Source: JAWXTK01 sp044433645
Lineage (GTDB): Bacteria; Bacteroidota; Bacteroidia; Bacteroidales; Rikenellaceae
Length of the DNA stretch: 46,480 bases
Reading direction: 5' to 3'
NCBI GenBank assembly: GCA_044433645.1
Contig: JAWXTK010000019.1
Span: 1-46,480 of the forward strand
Position 1 is the first letter of the stretch, and every line of letters starts with the position of its first letter. Both the position numbers and the translations under genes were made by a program. A model generated the notes under the pieces. It saw only the letters and a program-made list of their open reading frames with translations. It was not told the DNA's origin and did not search any database. Of the stretch, positions 8,186-17,104 are shown one piece after another.

Positions 8186-8779
8186 CTAACAATTCTTGTT
8201 TTCGTAAGCCTCGATTTCTGAGTAGATGCTTCTTAAATAATCAACATCATCATAACCCTTAAGCAAACATTCTTTTTTGTATCCGTCTATAGTAAAGCTC
8301 TCTTTAGCACCCGTAGCTGCGTTTTGGATAGTTTGAGCCTCTAAATCTACTTCAAACCTGCAAGCCGAGTCTGCACACATACAAGCGAAAGCCTCAGACA
8401 AAAATGCCTCGCTCACTTGAATAGGCAAAAGACCATTGTTAAGCGCGTTATTTTTGAAGATATCAGCAAAGAAGCTAGATACAACAACCTTGAAACCATA
8501 GTCATAGATAGCCCAAGCAGCGTGCTCGCGCGATGATCCACAACCAAAGTTTTTAGCACCAAACAACACTTCGCCATTGTAGCAGCTCATGTTAAGTGGG
8601 AAACTAGCGATAGGAGCATCGTTTTTGTCGTATCTCCAGTCACGGAATAAATTGTCACCAAATCCTTTACGCTCAACTGCTTTCAAAAAGCGAGCTGGGA
8701 TAATTTGGTCAGTATCAATATTTTCGATATTTACAGGAACTCCTCCTGTCAATAATTTTTCAAATTTTGGAATAGCCAT
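8186..8779 (-). CDS. leuD: 3-isopropylmalate dehydratase small subunit
   Basis: A 197-residue swivel-domain subunit that completes the isopropylmalate isomerase with LeuC. Family marks are the early NIDTDQIIPARFLK, the NMSCYNGEVLFGAKNFGCGSS region (the GCGSSREHA loop binds substrate) and DIFKNNALNNGLLPI. It has normal length and follows leuC by 14 bp, so the two subunits are made from one transcript. Confidence 0.96.
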   Translation of the reverse strand: MAIPKFEKLLTGGVPVNIENIDTDQIIPARFLKAVERKGFGDNLFRDWRYDKNDAPIASFPLNMSCYNGEVLFGAKNFGCGSSREHAAWAIYDYGFKVVVSSFFADIFKNNALNNGLLPIQVSEAFLSEAFACMCADSACRFEVDLEAQTIQNAATGAKESFTIDGYKKECLLKGYDDVDYLRSIYSEIEAYENKNC

Positions 8780-8793
8780 AATTTCTAAAAGAC

Positions 8794-10197
8794 TTATAGA
8801 TTAAACACTTTGCGTGGATCTTCGATAGTTCCACAAACAGCAGCCGCAGCAGCTACGATAGGACCTGCAAGCAGAGTTCTAGCGCCTGGACCTTGACGAC
8901 CCTCGAAGTTACGGTTTGAAGTAGAAACGCTGTACATTCCAGCAGGAATTTTATCAGCATTCATAGCCAAACAAGCCGAACATCCTGGCTCACGAAGTAC
9001 AAAACCAGCCTCTTCAAATATTTTATCAAGACCCTCAGCTTTACATTGAGCCTCAACAGCACGCGAGCCTGGAACAAGCCAAGCAGTGATGTTATCAGCT
9101 TTTTTGCGACCTTTAACAAGGCTAGCAAACAATCTAAAGTCTTCAATACGGCCATTAGTACAGCTACCCAAGAAAACGTAGTCAACTTTTTTGCCCAACA
9201 ATTTCTCACCAGAGGTAAAGCCCATATACTCAAATGATTTGTCAAATGAGATTTTATCGCTACCACTTAGCTCCTCGCCAGTAGGCATTGTGGCTGTGAT
9301 ACCCATGCCCATACCTGGGTTAGTACCATAAGTGATTTGAGGTTCTATATCAGCTGCATCAAAAGTATATTCTGTGTCAAACGTAGCGTCAGAGTCAGTG
9401 TAAAGTTGTTTCCATAACTCAACCTCTGCTTCAAAAGCCTCACCTTTAGGTGCTCTCTCGCGACCTCTAACATATTCAAAAGTAGTCTCATCTGGAGCTA
9501 TGATACCTCCACGTGCACCACACTCTATACTCATATTACAAACTGTCATACGAGCTTCCATGCTCATTTCTTTGAAAGCATCACCAGCAAACTCAATAAA
9601 GTGGCCTGTACCACCCGATGCTGAGATTTTAGATATAATATATAGTACTACGTCTTTAGATGTAACACCTGTGCCTAATTTACCATTTACGTTAATACGC
9701 ATAGTTTTAGGTTTAGGTTGCAAGATACATTGAGTTGCAAAAACCATTTCAACCTCAGAAGTACCTATACCAAAAGCAACAGCTCCGAAAGCACCATGAG
9801 TTGAAGTGTGGCTATCACCACAAACGATAGTCATACCTGGGCGAGTGAAACCAAGCTCAGGACCTACGATATGAACCACACCTTGTTTAGGGTGATTTAG
9901 TCCGAAGTGTTCTACATTATTTGCCGCACAGTTTGTCTCAAAAGCCTCTAACTGACCTCTTGAAAGAGGATCTTCGATAGGCAGGTGACGATCAATAGTT
10001 GGAACATTGTGGTCTGCCGTAGCAGTAGTATTTTGTGGACGTGCAACCTTTAAGCCACGGTTTTTAAGTCCTAGAAAAGCCACTGGTGAAGTCACCTCGT
10101 GGATGTAATGTCTGTCAATATACAATACACTACGTCCTCCGTCAAGTTGTTTGACAACGTGTGCATCCCATACTTTATCAAAAAGTGTTTTACCCAT
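8794..10197 (-). CDS. leuC: 3-isopropylmalate dehydratase large subunit
   Basis: A 467-residue aconitase-family subunit binding a [4Fe-4S] cluster. Visible are DRHYIHEVTSPVAF, the VCGDSHTSTHGAFGA motif, the first cluster cysteine in FLGSCTNGRIEDF and the other two in EPGCSACLAMNADK. With LeuD it isomerises 2- to 3-isopropylmalate and, if the neighbouring synthase makes citramalate, also citramalate to 3-methylmalate. It sits 8 bp after leuA. Confidence 0.97.
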   Translation of the reverse strand: MGKTLFDKVWDAHVVKQLDGGRSVLYIDRHYIHEVTSPVAFLGLKNRGLKVARPQNTTATADHNVPTIDRHLPIEDPLSRGQLEAFETNCAANNVEHFGLNHPKQGVVHIVGPELGFTRPGMTIVCGDSHTSTHGAFGAVAFGIGTSEVEMVFATQCILQPKPKTMRINVNGKLGTGVTSKDVVLYIISKISASGGTGHFIEFAGDAFKEMSMEARMTVCNMSIECGARGGIIAPDETTFEYVRGRERAPKGEAFEAEVELWKQLYTDSDATFDTEYTFDAADIEPQITYGTNPGMGMGITATMPTGEELSGSDKISFDKSFEYMGFTSGEKLLGKKVDYVFLGSCTNGRIEDFRLFASLVKGRKKADNITAWLVPGSRAVEAQCKAEGLDKIFEEAGFVLREPGCSACLAMNADKIPAGMYSVSTSNRNFEGRQGPGARTLLAGPIVAAAAAVCGTIEDPRKVFNL

Positions 10198-10205
10198 TTT
10201 TTTAA

Positions 10206-11714
10206 TTATTTTTTTTCTGTAACATTCAATTTTTTAATAGCCTCAACAAAAGCCTCAACCGATGCTTGGTTAACGTCTGTATTAGCCGAGAAACCACTAG
10301 AGGCAACATTTCCGTTTCTAACCTGCATGTGAACACGACCCACATCATCACAACCTTTGTTCATAGCCTGAATCACAAATTCAGCGATATAAACATCCTC
10401 GTTGATAAGTGTTTTAATAGCTGTAACAGCAGCATCTATTGGTCCATTACCCGTAGCTGTAGCCATGCGCTCGCTGCCGTCAAAGTCTAGACGCACGGTA
10501 GCTGTTGGAACTAAAGTTCCCGAAAGAATTTGAAGATAGCTAAGTTTGATAGGTGCACCGTTCTCTGATGCCTCATGACCTACCAAAGTTAACAAATCAT
10601 CGTCTCTAACGTCTTTTTTGCTATCAGCCATATCTAGGAATCTAGCATAAACCTCATCAAGCTCAGTTTGCTCAAGATTGTAACCCAAAAGTTCTAAACG
10701 ATATTTAAGTGCTGCACGACCACTTCTAGCCGTAAGTGCTATAATACTCTCATCAACGCCCACATCTTTAGGGTCTATGATTTCATAATTTTCTCTGTGT
10801 TTCAACACGCCGTCTTGGTGTATACCCGAACTGTGAGCAAAGGCATTACGACCCACGATAGCTTTATTAGCTTGCACAGGCATATTCATAAGGCTAGATA
10901 CTAGGTGAGATGCCTTAGTAATTAATTTAGCATTAATGTCAGTGTCGATAGCCACAGTATTGTGACAACGAAGTGCCATAACAACTTCCTCTAGTGAAGT
11001 GTTACCAGCTCTCTCACCTATACCGTTGATAGTAACCTCTACTTGACGTGCACCGTTAAACACACCCGAGAGTGTATTAGCCGTAGCCATACCCAAGTCA
11101 TTGTGACAGTGAGTAGAGAGTATAGCCTTATGTACGTTAGAGACGTTATCCATAAGGTATTTGATTTTAGCGCCGTATTGCTCTGGCAGACAGTAACCCG
11201 TAGTATCAGGGATATTAACCACAGTAGCTCCAGCACCTATCACAGCCTCAACCACACGAGCCAAATACTCATTATCGGCACGACCTGCATCCTCAGCATA
11301 AAATTCTACATCTTCCACATAACGTTTAGCATATTTCACTGCTGCCACGGCACGTTCGATGATTTGCTCAGGATTAGATTTTAGTTTGTGATATATGTGT
11401 GATTCTGAAACTCCAATACCAGTGTGAATACGTCCTCGTTTAGCGTACGAGAGGGCATCAGCTGCTGCATCAATATCTTTCTCTACTGCACGTGTAAGCG
11501 CACAAATAGTTGGCAGCGATACTGCCTGAGATATTTGTTGAACAGACTTAAAGTCCCCTGGACTAGAAACAGGAAAACCTGCCTCAATGACATCTACACC
11601 CAAAGCTTCAAGCATTCTAGCAACCTCAATTTTCTCAGTGAAATTCAACTGACATCCAGGCACTTGCTCTCCATCTCTAAGGGTCGTGTCAAACACGAAT
11701 AACTTATCACTCAT
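10206..11714 (-). CDS. leuA: 2-isopropylmalate synthase
   Basis: A 502-residue synthase that condenses 2-oxoisovalerate with acetyl-CoA in the first committed step of leucine synthesis. The barrel starts with FDTTLRDGEQVPGCQL, the metal motif is STHCHNDLGMATANT, followed by GIGERAGNTSLEE. The C-terminal part (from about residue 380) is the leucine-binding regulatory domain. It is the first gene of the five-gene operon leuA-leuC-leuD-leuA2-leuB, with a well-formed promoter about 40 bp upstream. The short leader has no room for an attenuator peptide or T-box, so control is probably by promoter binding and feedback inhibition. Confidence 0.95.
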   Translation of the reverse strand: MSDKLFVFDTTLRDGEQVPGCQLNFTEKIEVARMLEALGVDVIEAGFPVSSPGDFKSVQQISQAVSLPTICALTRAVEKDIDAAADALSYAKRGRIHTGIGVSESHIYHKLKSNPEQIIERAVAAVKYAKRYVEDVEFYAEDAGRADNEYLARVVEAVIGAGATVVNIPDTTGYCLPEQYGAKIKYLMDNVSNVHKAILSTHCHNDLGMATANTLSGVFNGARQVEVTINGIGERAGNTSLEEVVMALRCHNTVAIDTDINAKLITKASHLVSSLMNMPVQANKAIVGRNAFAHSSGIHQDGVLKHRENYEIIDPKDVGVDESIIALTARSGRAALKYRLELLGYNLEQTELDEVYARFLDMADSKKDVRDDDLLTLVGHEASENGAPIKLSYLQILSGTLVPTATVRLDFDGSERMATATGNGPIDAAVTAIKTLINEDVYIAEFVIQAMNKGCDDVGRVHMQVRNGNVASSGFSANTDVNQASVEAFVEAIKKLNVTEKK

Positions 11715-11756
11715 AATTATATAATTTATACTATTTTTTAAAAAAGCTTAAAAGTG

Positions 11757-11787
11757 CAAAAATACAATAAAAAAGCGTGAAAACAAA
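11757..11787 (-). promoter_or_regulatory. leu operon promoter
   Basis: On the minus strand TTTG (11784-11787), a 19-bp spacer, and TATTTTTG (11757-11764). This is a full match to the Bacteroidota sigma consensus. The expected start lies about 35 nt before the leuA ATG. Confidence 0.8.
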
Positions 11788-11801
11788 ATTTGCTTTAAAG
11801 A

Positions 11802-12890
11802 TTATCCTAAAATATGACTATTAATCTGTTTTACAGCATCACCAAGGGCAGAATTTACCACTACCTCAACCCCATTTTTTACTAGATTTTCGCTCGCCGT
11901 GCACTCAACAAAATAATCGGGTTCTTTAAAAGCATAGACTACTTTTTTAATGCCATTTTCCAATATTAATTCCGAACAAGATTTTTCTTTACTTGCGCGC
12001 TTAGAACAAGGTTCCATAGATGTGTAAATCACTGCATTATAGAGATTTGCATTATCAGCTTTAGCTTTAATCAAGGCCTCTTCCTCGGCATGGTTTTTAG
12101 GGTGACTTTCGCCCGTGTAACCGAGGTAGACAGCTGCGTTTTCGCACACTATCACAGCCCCCACTCTATAATTGGTTTTTGTGGGCACTGCATTCATGCT
12201 TTCGCCCACTGCCATTTCTAGATAATAATCGTCTTTTTTCACAAAATTATAAACGCCAATCTCATCTAAAAATTGCTTACTCAGCAGTTTCATTTCAGGG
12301 GCAGAATCGCTAATATATTTTTCAAAATCATAGAATTTTGGAGCTAAATCATCCTCAACTTTTTTATCTGATACAGCCAAGCGAAATTCATCTACCAAAT
12401 TAGCTGCAAAAAAAGGCTCTAGGGTCTTTACCCCTCCCTCTATCATTAAAGTTGCTATACCCTCAGCCTCCAAAGCAGATACAACTGCAATAGGAGTTAA
12501 CTCACTTAGCTCTATTATTTTAGCTACTTTACTAAGGCTTTCTTTCTGAGACTTTGGGCTATCCGTTAAGCACAAAACTATCTTCTGAACATCGCCACGA
12601 GTAAAAAATTTAGCATCTGCATTAATATCTAAACTAGAGCTTAACACTACCTTTATAATATCAGGGTTTAAACCAAGTTTTTGTCTTTTCTCTCTATTTT
12701 CCTCGCCTTTAACTAGCAGCGAGGGATTATCCTCCCTGAGTGTCGCTGCACCTATCATTATTGCATCTACATTAGCGCGCAACGCATAGACCTTCTCCCA
12801 GTCTTTATCGTTTGAAATAACAAGTCTTTGGGGCGAATTATCGTTAATATAACCGTCATTGGATGTGGCAAGCGAGGCTATGATTTTCAT
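11802..12890 (-). CDS. RibD-type reductase-deaminase fusion with reversed domain order
   Basis: A 362-residue riboflavin-pathway protein. Residues 1-220 are the RibD C-terminal (DHFR-like) reductase: IGAATLREDNPSLLV at 47-60 and MIEGGVKTLEPF with LVDEFRLAV at 149-173. Residues 235-345 are a cytidine-deaminase-like domain with the zinc/catalytic set H267-A-E269, P294-C295 and C305. In ordinary RibD the deaminase is N-terminal and the reductase C-terminal; here the order is swapped. Known function of the two domains: deamination then reduction of the pyrimidine intermediate from GTP. Inference: one polypeptide does both steps, or this is a paralogue with another substrate. It stands alone with its own -7 box at 12922-12929. 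Confidence 0.85.
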   Translation of the reverse strand: MKIIASLATSNDGYINDNSPQRLVISNDKDWEKVYALRANVDAIMIGAATLREDNPSLLVKGEENREKRQKLGLNPDIIKVVLSSSLDINADAKFFTRGDVQKIVLCLTDSPKSQKESLSKVAKIIELSELTPIAVVSALEAEGIATLMIEGGVKTLEPFFAANLVDEFRLAVSDKKVEDDLAPKFYDFEKYISDSAPEMKLLSKQFLDEIGVYNFVKKDDYYLEMAVGESMNAVPTKTNYRVGAVIVCENAAVYLGYTGESHPKNHAEEEALIKAKADNANLYNAVIYTSMEPCSKRASKEKSCSELILENGIKKVVYAFKEPDYFVECTASENLVKNGVEVVVNSALGDAVKQINSHILG

Positions 12891-12921
12891 TTTCTACAAG
12901 TTTTGAATTTTCTTCTTGCCA

Positions 12922-12929
12922 CAAAGATA
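12922..12929 (-). promoter_or_regulatory. -7 box for the RibD-like gene
   Basis: TATCTTTG on the minus strand, about 32 nt from the ATG. No TTTG is found at the expected -33 spacing. Confidence 0.55.
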
Positions 12930-12991
12930 CAATTTTTGTTGGCATTTATTTTGTAAACACTACAAAAAATCAAATCACAAAAATCATCAAT

Positions 12992-14119
12992 ATGAGAAAA
13001 AATTTCCTATCCATTATCTTACTCATGAGTTTTACCCTAGCCCACGGCGAACAAGCGAGTAAAAAATTCTCCTACAAACTCTCAGGTTTTGTTAACACAC
13101 GAATAGCCTATCAGTTCTCGGGCATAGTAAACGATCTAGATATGATAACCTATGATATACCCGTACCAGGTGATTATGCTACGGCAAGCGAGCTGAATTT
13201 TGATGTATCTATCTCTGAGGTGGCCTTTGAGACTACTTACCAGAGCAAAAGCCTAGGCGAGATTAATTCTTATGTGAGTGCAAATTTCAGGGGCGATAAT
13301 TACACGCTCTCTCTTAGGCGAGCTTATATAAACTTTAAATACTTGCTCATAGGCCAAGACTACACTAACTTTTGTGACCTAGGCGCTGCGCCCATAACAG
13401 TGGACTTTCAAGGGCCGAACTCCTATAATGCAAATTTTAACATAATGTTAAGATATAAAGTCAGCCTTAACGAAAAATGGAGCTTAGCCACTTCGCTAGA
13501 GATGCCCCAAATCAGCATGGAGCAAACCACCAACCTACTAGAAGTACCCCAAACCCTGCCTGACTTAACTCTGTGGGGTGAGTTCACCTGGGGCGAGAGT
13601 CACATTAGAGCTGCGGGGGTTTTGCGCACCCTACGTTATTATAATCTAAACCAAGATAAATATAAGTCAGAGATGGGCTACGGGGTTCAAGTTTCGGGCA
13701 AGATAGATTTCACCAAGAAGTTTATGAGTTATTTTCAAATGGTCTATGGCCAAGGTATCACGCCCTATATTCAAGATTTGACCGACACCTCACTAGACTT
13801 AGTAGTTGACCCCTTAAATAGTGAGAAATTACAAACCCTGCCTATGCTGGGATTCTTCTTATCGTTTCAGCATGACATCACAACTGATATGTTTTGCTCG
13901 CTAGGTTACGGCATGGTTAGGCTTTACAGTAAGAACGATTATAAGTATTACATCCCCGAAACCTATAAATTTGCGCAATATTTCTTTGCAAATATTTTCT
14001 ACAATCTAACTCCCTCATGCCAAATAGCTTTGGAGTATTTAATGGGCGCGAGAGAGAATATGAATTACGAAAAAAATACAGCAAATCGCCTTCAAACAAT
14101 GATACAGTATAATTTTTAA
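12992..14119 (+). CDS. DcaP-like outer-membrane porin
   Basis: A 375-residue outer-membrane beta-barrel protein. A signal peptide covers about residues 1-19 (cleavage near AHGEQ). The mature part alternates polar and aromatic residues and ends in ...IQYNF, the usual terminal Phe of a barrel. The order of segments (YDIPVPGDYATASELNFDV, then SLRRAYINFKYLLIGQDYTN, DFQGPNSY) resembles the trimeric DcaP porin family, which passes small negatively charged or dicarboxylic solutes. The substrate is not deducible. It starts about 100 bp from the divergent RibD-like gene and is followed by cysK 42 bp on. Confidence 0.75.
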   Translation: MRKNFLSIILLMSFTLAHGEQASKKFSYKLSGFVNTRIAYQFSGIVNDLDMITYDIPVPGDYATASELNFDVSISEVAFETTYQSKSLGEINSYVSANFRGDNYTLSLRRAYINFKYLLIGQDYTNFCDLGAAPITVDFQGPNSYNANFNIMLRYKVSLNEKWSLATSLEMPQISMEQTTNLLEVPQTLPDLTLWGEFTWGESHIRAAGVLRTLRYYNLNQDKYKSEMGYGVQVSGKIDFTKKFMSYFQMVYGQGITPYIQDLTDTSLDLVVDPLNSEKLQTLPMLGFFLSFQHDITTDMFCSLGYGMVRLYSKNDYKYYIPETYKFAQYFFANIFYNLTPSCQIALEYLMGARENMNYEKNTANRLQTMIQYNF

Positions 14120-14161
14120 TGAAAAATTTTACTACCTTGCCAAAAATAAATGACAACACTC

Positions 14162-15112
14162 ATGAAAAAAATAAATCAATCAATCGTAGAACTAATAGGA
14201 AACACACCCCTATTAGAAGTAAATGCTTACCAAAAAGCAGAAAACTTAACAGATGCTAGAATCATAGCAAAACTAGAATACTTCAATCCCGCAGGCAGCG
14301 TCAAAGACCGTGTGGCTCTGTCAATGATAGAAGATGCTGAGAAAAAAGGCGCGCTTTCCCCAGGGGCAACTATTATAGAACCTACTTCGGGAAACACAGG
14401 TGTAGGGCTAGCCTTAGTATCATCAGTAAAAGGTTACAAATTAATCTTAACAATGCCTGATACTATGAGCATAGAACGCAGAAGTTTACTCGCAGCCTTA
14501 GGTGCTGAGATAGTTTTAACTCCAGGAGCAGAGGGTATGCCGGGGGCTATACGTCGCTCTAAAGAATTGCAGGCAGAAATTGAGGGCTCAGTTATTTTAG
14601 ATCAATTTGCTAACCCTGCCAATCCTGCTATTCACTCAGCTACTACGGCCGAGGAGATATGGGCAGATACTGAGGGCAAGGTGGATATCTTTGTCTCAGG
14701 TGTGGGCACAGGTGGTACAGTAAGTGGCGTAGGTGCAGCTTTAAAAGCTAAAAATCCTAACATTAAGATAGTAGCCATTGAACCTTTTGAGAGTGCAGTG
14801 ATTAGTGGCGAAACAGCAGGGCCACACAAGATTCAAGGCATAGGGGCAGGCTTTATCCCTGCAACTTTAAACACAGACATCGTAGACGAGGTTATAAAAA
14901 TCAAGGGCGATGATGCTATACTCTCCTCACGCAAACTTGCCAAACACGAGGGTCTGTTGGTTGGTATTTCATCAGGGGCTGCCGTGGCTGGGGCAAGCGT
15001 GTTAGCCCAAAGAGAAGAGAACAAAGGCAAGATGATAGTTGCGCTGTTGCCTGACACTGGCGAGAGGTATTTATCTACGCTGCTGTATGCATTTCAGGAT
15101 TATCCTTTATAG
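14162..15112 (+). CDS. cysK: Cysteine synthase (O-acetylserine sulfhydrylase)
   Basis: A 316-residue PLP enzyme that makes cysteine from O-acetylserine and sulfide. Visible are IVELIGNTPLLEV, the PLP-lysine motif NPAGSVKDRVA, the substrate loop PTSGNTGVGLA, GTGGTVSGVG for the phosphate, and a C-terminal LPDTGERYLST. An ATG lies four codons upstream at 14150. I prefer 14162 because the family N-terminus begins there and a TACCTTG box at 14133-14139 would put the transcript start almost on the earlier ATG. An alternative start at 14150 cannot be excluded. Confidence 0.93.
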   Translation: MKKINQSIVELIGNTPLLEVNAYQKAENLTDARIIAKLEYFNPAGSVKDRVALSMIEDAEKKGALSPGATIIEPTSGNTGVGLALVSSVKGYKLILTMPDTMSIERRSLLAALGAEIVLTPGAEGMPGAIRRSKELQAEIEGSVILDQFANPANPAIHSATTAEEIWADTEGKVDIFVSGVGTGGTVSGVGAALKAKNPNIKIVAIEPFESAVISGETAGPHKIQGIGAGFIPATLNTDIVDEVIKIKGDDAILSSRKLAKHEGLLVGISSGAAVAGASVLAQREENKGKMIVALLPDTGERYLSTLLYAFQDYPL

Positions 15113-15238
15113 GGGAAAATAGTTATTGGCCTCATTAGCTCACCGGGGCACGAAAACTCATAAGTAGATAAATGCGTGCATTTTTCTTTTGAGTGCCACA
15201 AATCGTAAGATTTGTAAGTAACTATTCATATACATTTT

Positions 15239-15277
15239 AAAAAAATGCCGTGCTAAACAAAAGCACGGCATTTTTTT
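15239..15277. terminator. Bidirectional terminator between cysK and the thioesterase gene
   Basis: A perfect 16-bp stem, AAAAAAATGCCGTGCT against AGCACGGCATTTTTTT, with a 7-base loop. It serves the convergent cysK and thioesterase-tsaC transcripts and overlaps the thioesterase stop codon. The rest of the 15113-15238 gap shows only a small hairpin (ACAAATC-GTAA-GATTTGT). Confidence 0.92.
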
Positions 15278-15668
15278 ACATCATCTTCTCACGCCAAGCG
15301 TCATATACCGGAAAGGACTGTTGAGACTCAAAATTAAAGGCTACCATTACTGCTCTACATTCTGCTCTCACCTCGCCCGAGTTGTGACAAATAATTTGCT
15401 GAAATAAGGTTATGCTTTTACTACCTATTTTCTCAACCTGGGTGCTCACGTAAATGTCATCTGAAAATCTCACCTGACCTATAAATTGGCACGCAGTAGA
15501 TGCAATGATAAAACTTTCTTTGGCTGTATATTCCACTAAATCGAGCACCTTTGCAAAATAATCTGTTTTGCCAAGGTCAAAATAATGTTGCAGATTCACA
15601 TTGTTTACATGTTGCAGACTGTCTACATCTGCAAACCTAATTTGTATATTAGTTTCAACTTTTCTCAT
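15276..15668 (-). CDS. Acyl-CoA thioesterase, 4HBT/YbgC hotdog family
   Basis: A 130-residue single hotdog domain that would hydrolyse acyl-CoA or 4-hydroxybenzoyl-CoA-like thioesters in the cytoplasm. The family active-site segment is FADVDSLQHVNNVNLQHYF (catalytic Asp, then HVNN) near the N-terminus; the central helix follows. Its ATG overlaps the tsaC stop codon by one base (TAATG), so translation is coupled. Substrate chain length is unknown. Confidence 0.85.
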   Translation of the reverse strand: MRKVETNIQIRFADVDSLQHVNNVNLQHYFDLGKTDYFAKVLDLVEYTAKESFIIASTACQFIGQVRFSDDIYVSTQVEKIGSKSITLFQQIICHNSGEVRAECRAVMVAFNFESQQSFPVYDAWREKMM

Positions 15669-16237
15669 TATTCACGTATAATTTTAATAACACCACCCTC
15701 ACTCACTGAGATAATAGACGAAGCCTTGTGCGTAGCCGTGCGAGACTCACACTCAGGGGCAAAAATAAAGTCCACACCCTGGCAAATTTCTTGCGCTATA
15801 TCACGAAATTTAGTAGGCGTATCTTCACCCGAAATATTAGCCGAGGTAGAGACTAAAGCGCGAGGAAATCTGCGCAAAAGCTTGCTCAAAAAATCATCTT
15901 TAGGCACACGGATAGCTATGGTTCGCTCCTGGGGCAAAAGATTATCCGAGACAGCGCAACCACCTGGTAGTATAAGAGTTAGAGGTGATTCAGAAACCTC
16001 AAAAAGTTGCCAAGCCACATCAGGAACTTTGCTCACATAGCGCGAAACGTTGTCTAGCTTATCAACCAACACTAGCATACTTTTTTTGTCCTCGCTTTTC
16101 TTTAATTTAAGGATTTTCTCCACAGCCTTATCATTAGCTGCATCACAACCTATGCCCCACACCGTGTCGGTTGGGTAAAGTATAATGCCTCCCTTTTTAA
16201 GCACTTCAACGGCTTGCTGTATTTGTTCTTCTATCAT
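15668..16237 (-). CDS. tsaC: Threonylcarbamoyl-AMP synthase (Sua5/YrdC/TsaC family)
   Basis: A 189-residue YrdC-fold protein that makes threonylcarbamoyl-adenylate from threonine, bicarbonate and ATP, the precursor of t6A37 in tRNA. Visible are GGIILYPTDTVWGIGCDA, the KxR-like LKLKKSEDKKSM nucleotide segment, ERTIAIRVPKD and ALVSTSANISGEDTP. It lacks the extra Sua5 C-terminal domain, so it is the short TsaC type. A TATCTTTG box lies upstream at 16259-16266. Confidence 0.93.
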   Translation of the reverse strand: MIEEQIQQAVEVLKKGGIILYPTDTVWGIGCDAANDKAVEKILKLKKSEDKKSMLVLVDKLDNVSRYVSKVPDVAWQLFEVSESPLTLILPGGCAVSDNLLPQERTIAIRVPKDDFLSKLLRRFPRALVSTSANISGEDTPTKFRDIAQEICQGVDFIFAPECESRTATHKASSIISVSEGGVIKIIRE

Positions 16238-16258
16238 AATCTATAATATTGTAAGGCA

Positions 16259-16266
16259 CAAAGATA
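16259..16266 (-). promoter_or_regulatory. -7 box for tsaC-thioesterase
   Basis: TATCTTTG on the minus strand, about 22 nt from the tsaC ATG; the -33 element is not recognisable. It is divergent from the yebC promoter. Confidence 0.55.
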
Positions 16267-16298
16267 CACAAAAATTTCAGTATCTAATATTTTTTTTG

Positions 16299-16306
16299 TA
16301 ACTTTG
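16299..16306 (+). promoter_or_regulatory. -7 box for yebC-der
   Basis: TAACTTTG followed by CGC, matching TAnnTTTG. A TTTC at 16275-16278 sits at 20-bp spacing and may act as -33. The leader is about 30 nt. Confidence 0.6.
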
Positions 16307-16343
16307 CGCACCTATTATAAAAAAGTAAAAACTAATATATCTC

Positions 16344-17060
16344 ATGGGAAGAGCATTTGAATATCGTAAAGCCACCAAACTAAAACGTTGGGGCAATATG
16401 GCTAGAACATTTACCCGTATTGGTAAACAAATTTCTATAGCAGTTAAAGCTGGGGGCGCAGATCCTCACAACAACCCAGGACTTCGTGCCTGCATAGCTA
16501 ATGCTAAGGCAGCTAATATGCCTAAAGAAAACATAGAGCGCGCTATCAAAAAAGCAACCTCTAAAGACATGGCCGACTACAAAGAAATGGTATATGAAGG
16601 ATATGGTCCTTTTGGTATCGCCATAGTAGTTGACACAGCAACTGACAACCCAACGCGTACTGTTGCTAACGTTAGAAGTTATTTTAATCGTGCAGGAGGT
16701 TCACTTGGAACTTCAGGCTCGCTAGACTTTTTGTTTGACCACAAATCTAGCTTTAAAGCTAAAACAGAAAACGAATTTGACATCGAAGAGCTTGAACTAG
16801 AGCTTATTGATTATGGCGTAGACGAAATATTTATGGACGACGAGGGCGAGTTAAATGTTTACGGAAGCTATGAGTCTTATGGCAAAATTCAACATTACTT
16901 AGAGGAAAACGGATTTGAAATCACAAATAGTGAGTTTGTGAGAATCCCTCTTGACACAAAAGAAGTTACCGAAGAGCAAAGAGTCACTCTAGACAAATTA
17001 CTAGAGAAATTTGAAGAAGACGAAGACGTAGTAAGCGTTTCGCACAATATATCAGAATAA
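16344..17060 (+). CDS. yebC: YebC/PmpR-family protein
   Basis: A 238-residue YebC-family protein. Members were first described as DNA-binding regulators, and a branch is now linked to translation of proline-rich stretches. The three-domain pattern is visible: N-terminal GRAFEYRKATKLKRWGNMARTF, the core IGKQISIAVKAGGADPHNNP and KAANMPKENIERAIKKA, then YEGYGPFGIAIVVDTATDN. The acidic C-terminus ends in VVSVSHNISE. A 44-bp gap separates it from der, likely one transcript. Confidence 0.93.
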   Translation: MGRAFEYRKATKLKRWGNMARTFTRIGKQISIAVKAGGADPHNNPGLRACIANAKAANMPKENIERAIKKATSKDMADYKEMVYEGYGPFGIAIVVDTATDNPTRTVANVRSYFNRAGGSLGTSGSLDFLFDHKSSFKAKTENEFDIEELELELIDYGVDEIFMDDEGELNVYGSYESYGKIQHYLEENGFEITNSEFVRIPLDTKEVTEEQRVTLDKLLEKFEEDEDVVSVSHNISE

Positions 17061-17104
17061 AAACTAGAAACTAAATTCTAGAAAACACGAAACTAAAAGA
17101 AAAT

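Noticed and set aside
11043..11384. Long plus-strand frame within leuA
   Set aside because: Antisense shadow of a strongly conserved gene, with Ser/Thr/His-rich composition typical of such shadows.
11715..11801. Attenuator, T-box or leader peptide before leuA
   Set aside because: The promoter is about 40 bp from the ATG; the leader is too short for either device and has no Leu-rich frame.
17064..17081. CTAGAA/TTCTAG hairpin between yebC and der as a terminator
   Set aside because: Only 6 bp, no T tract, and der has no separate promoter; most likely chance in AT-rich DNA.
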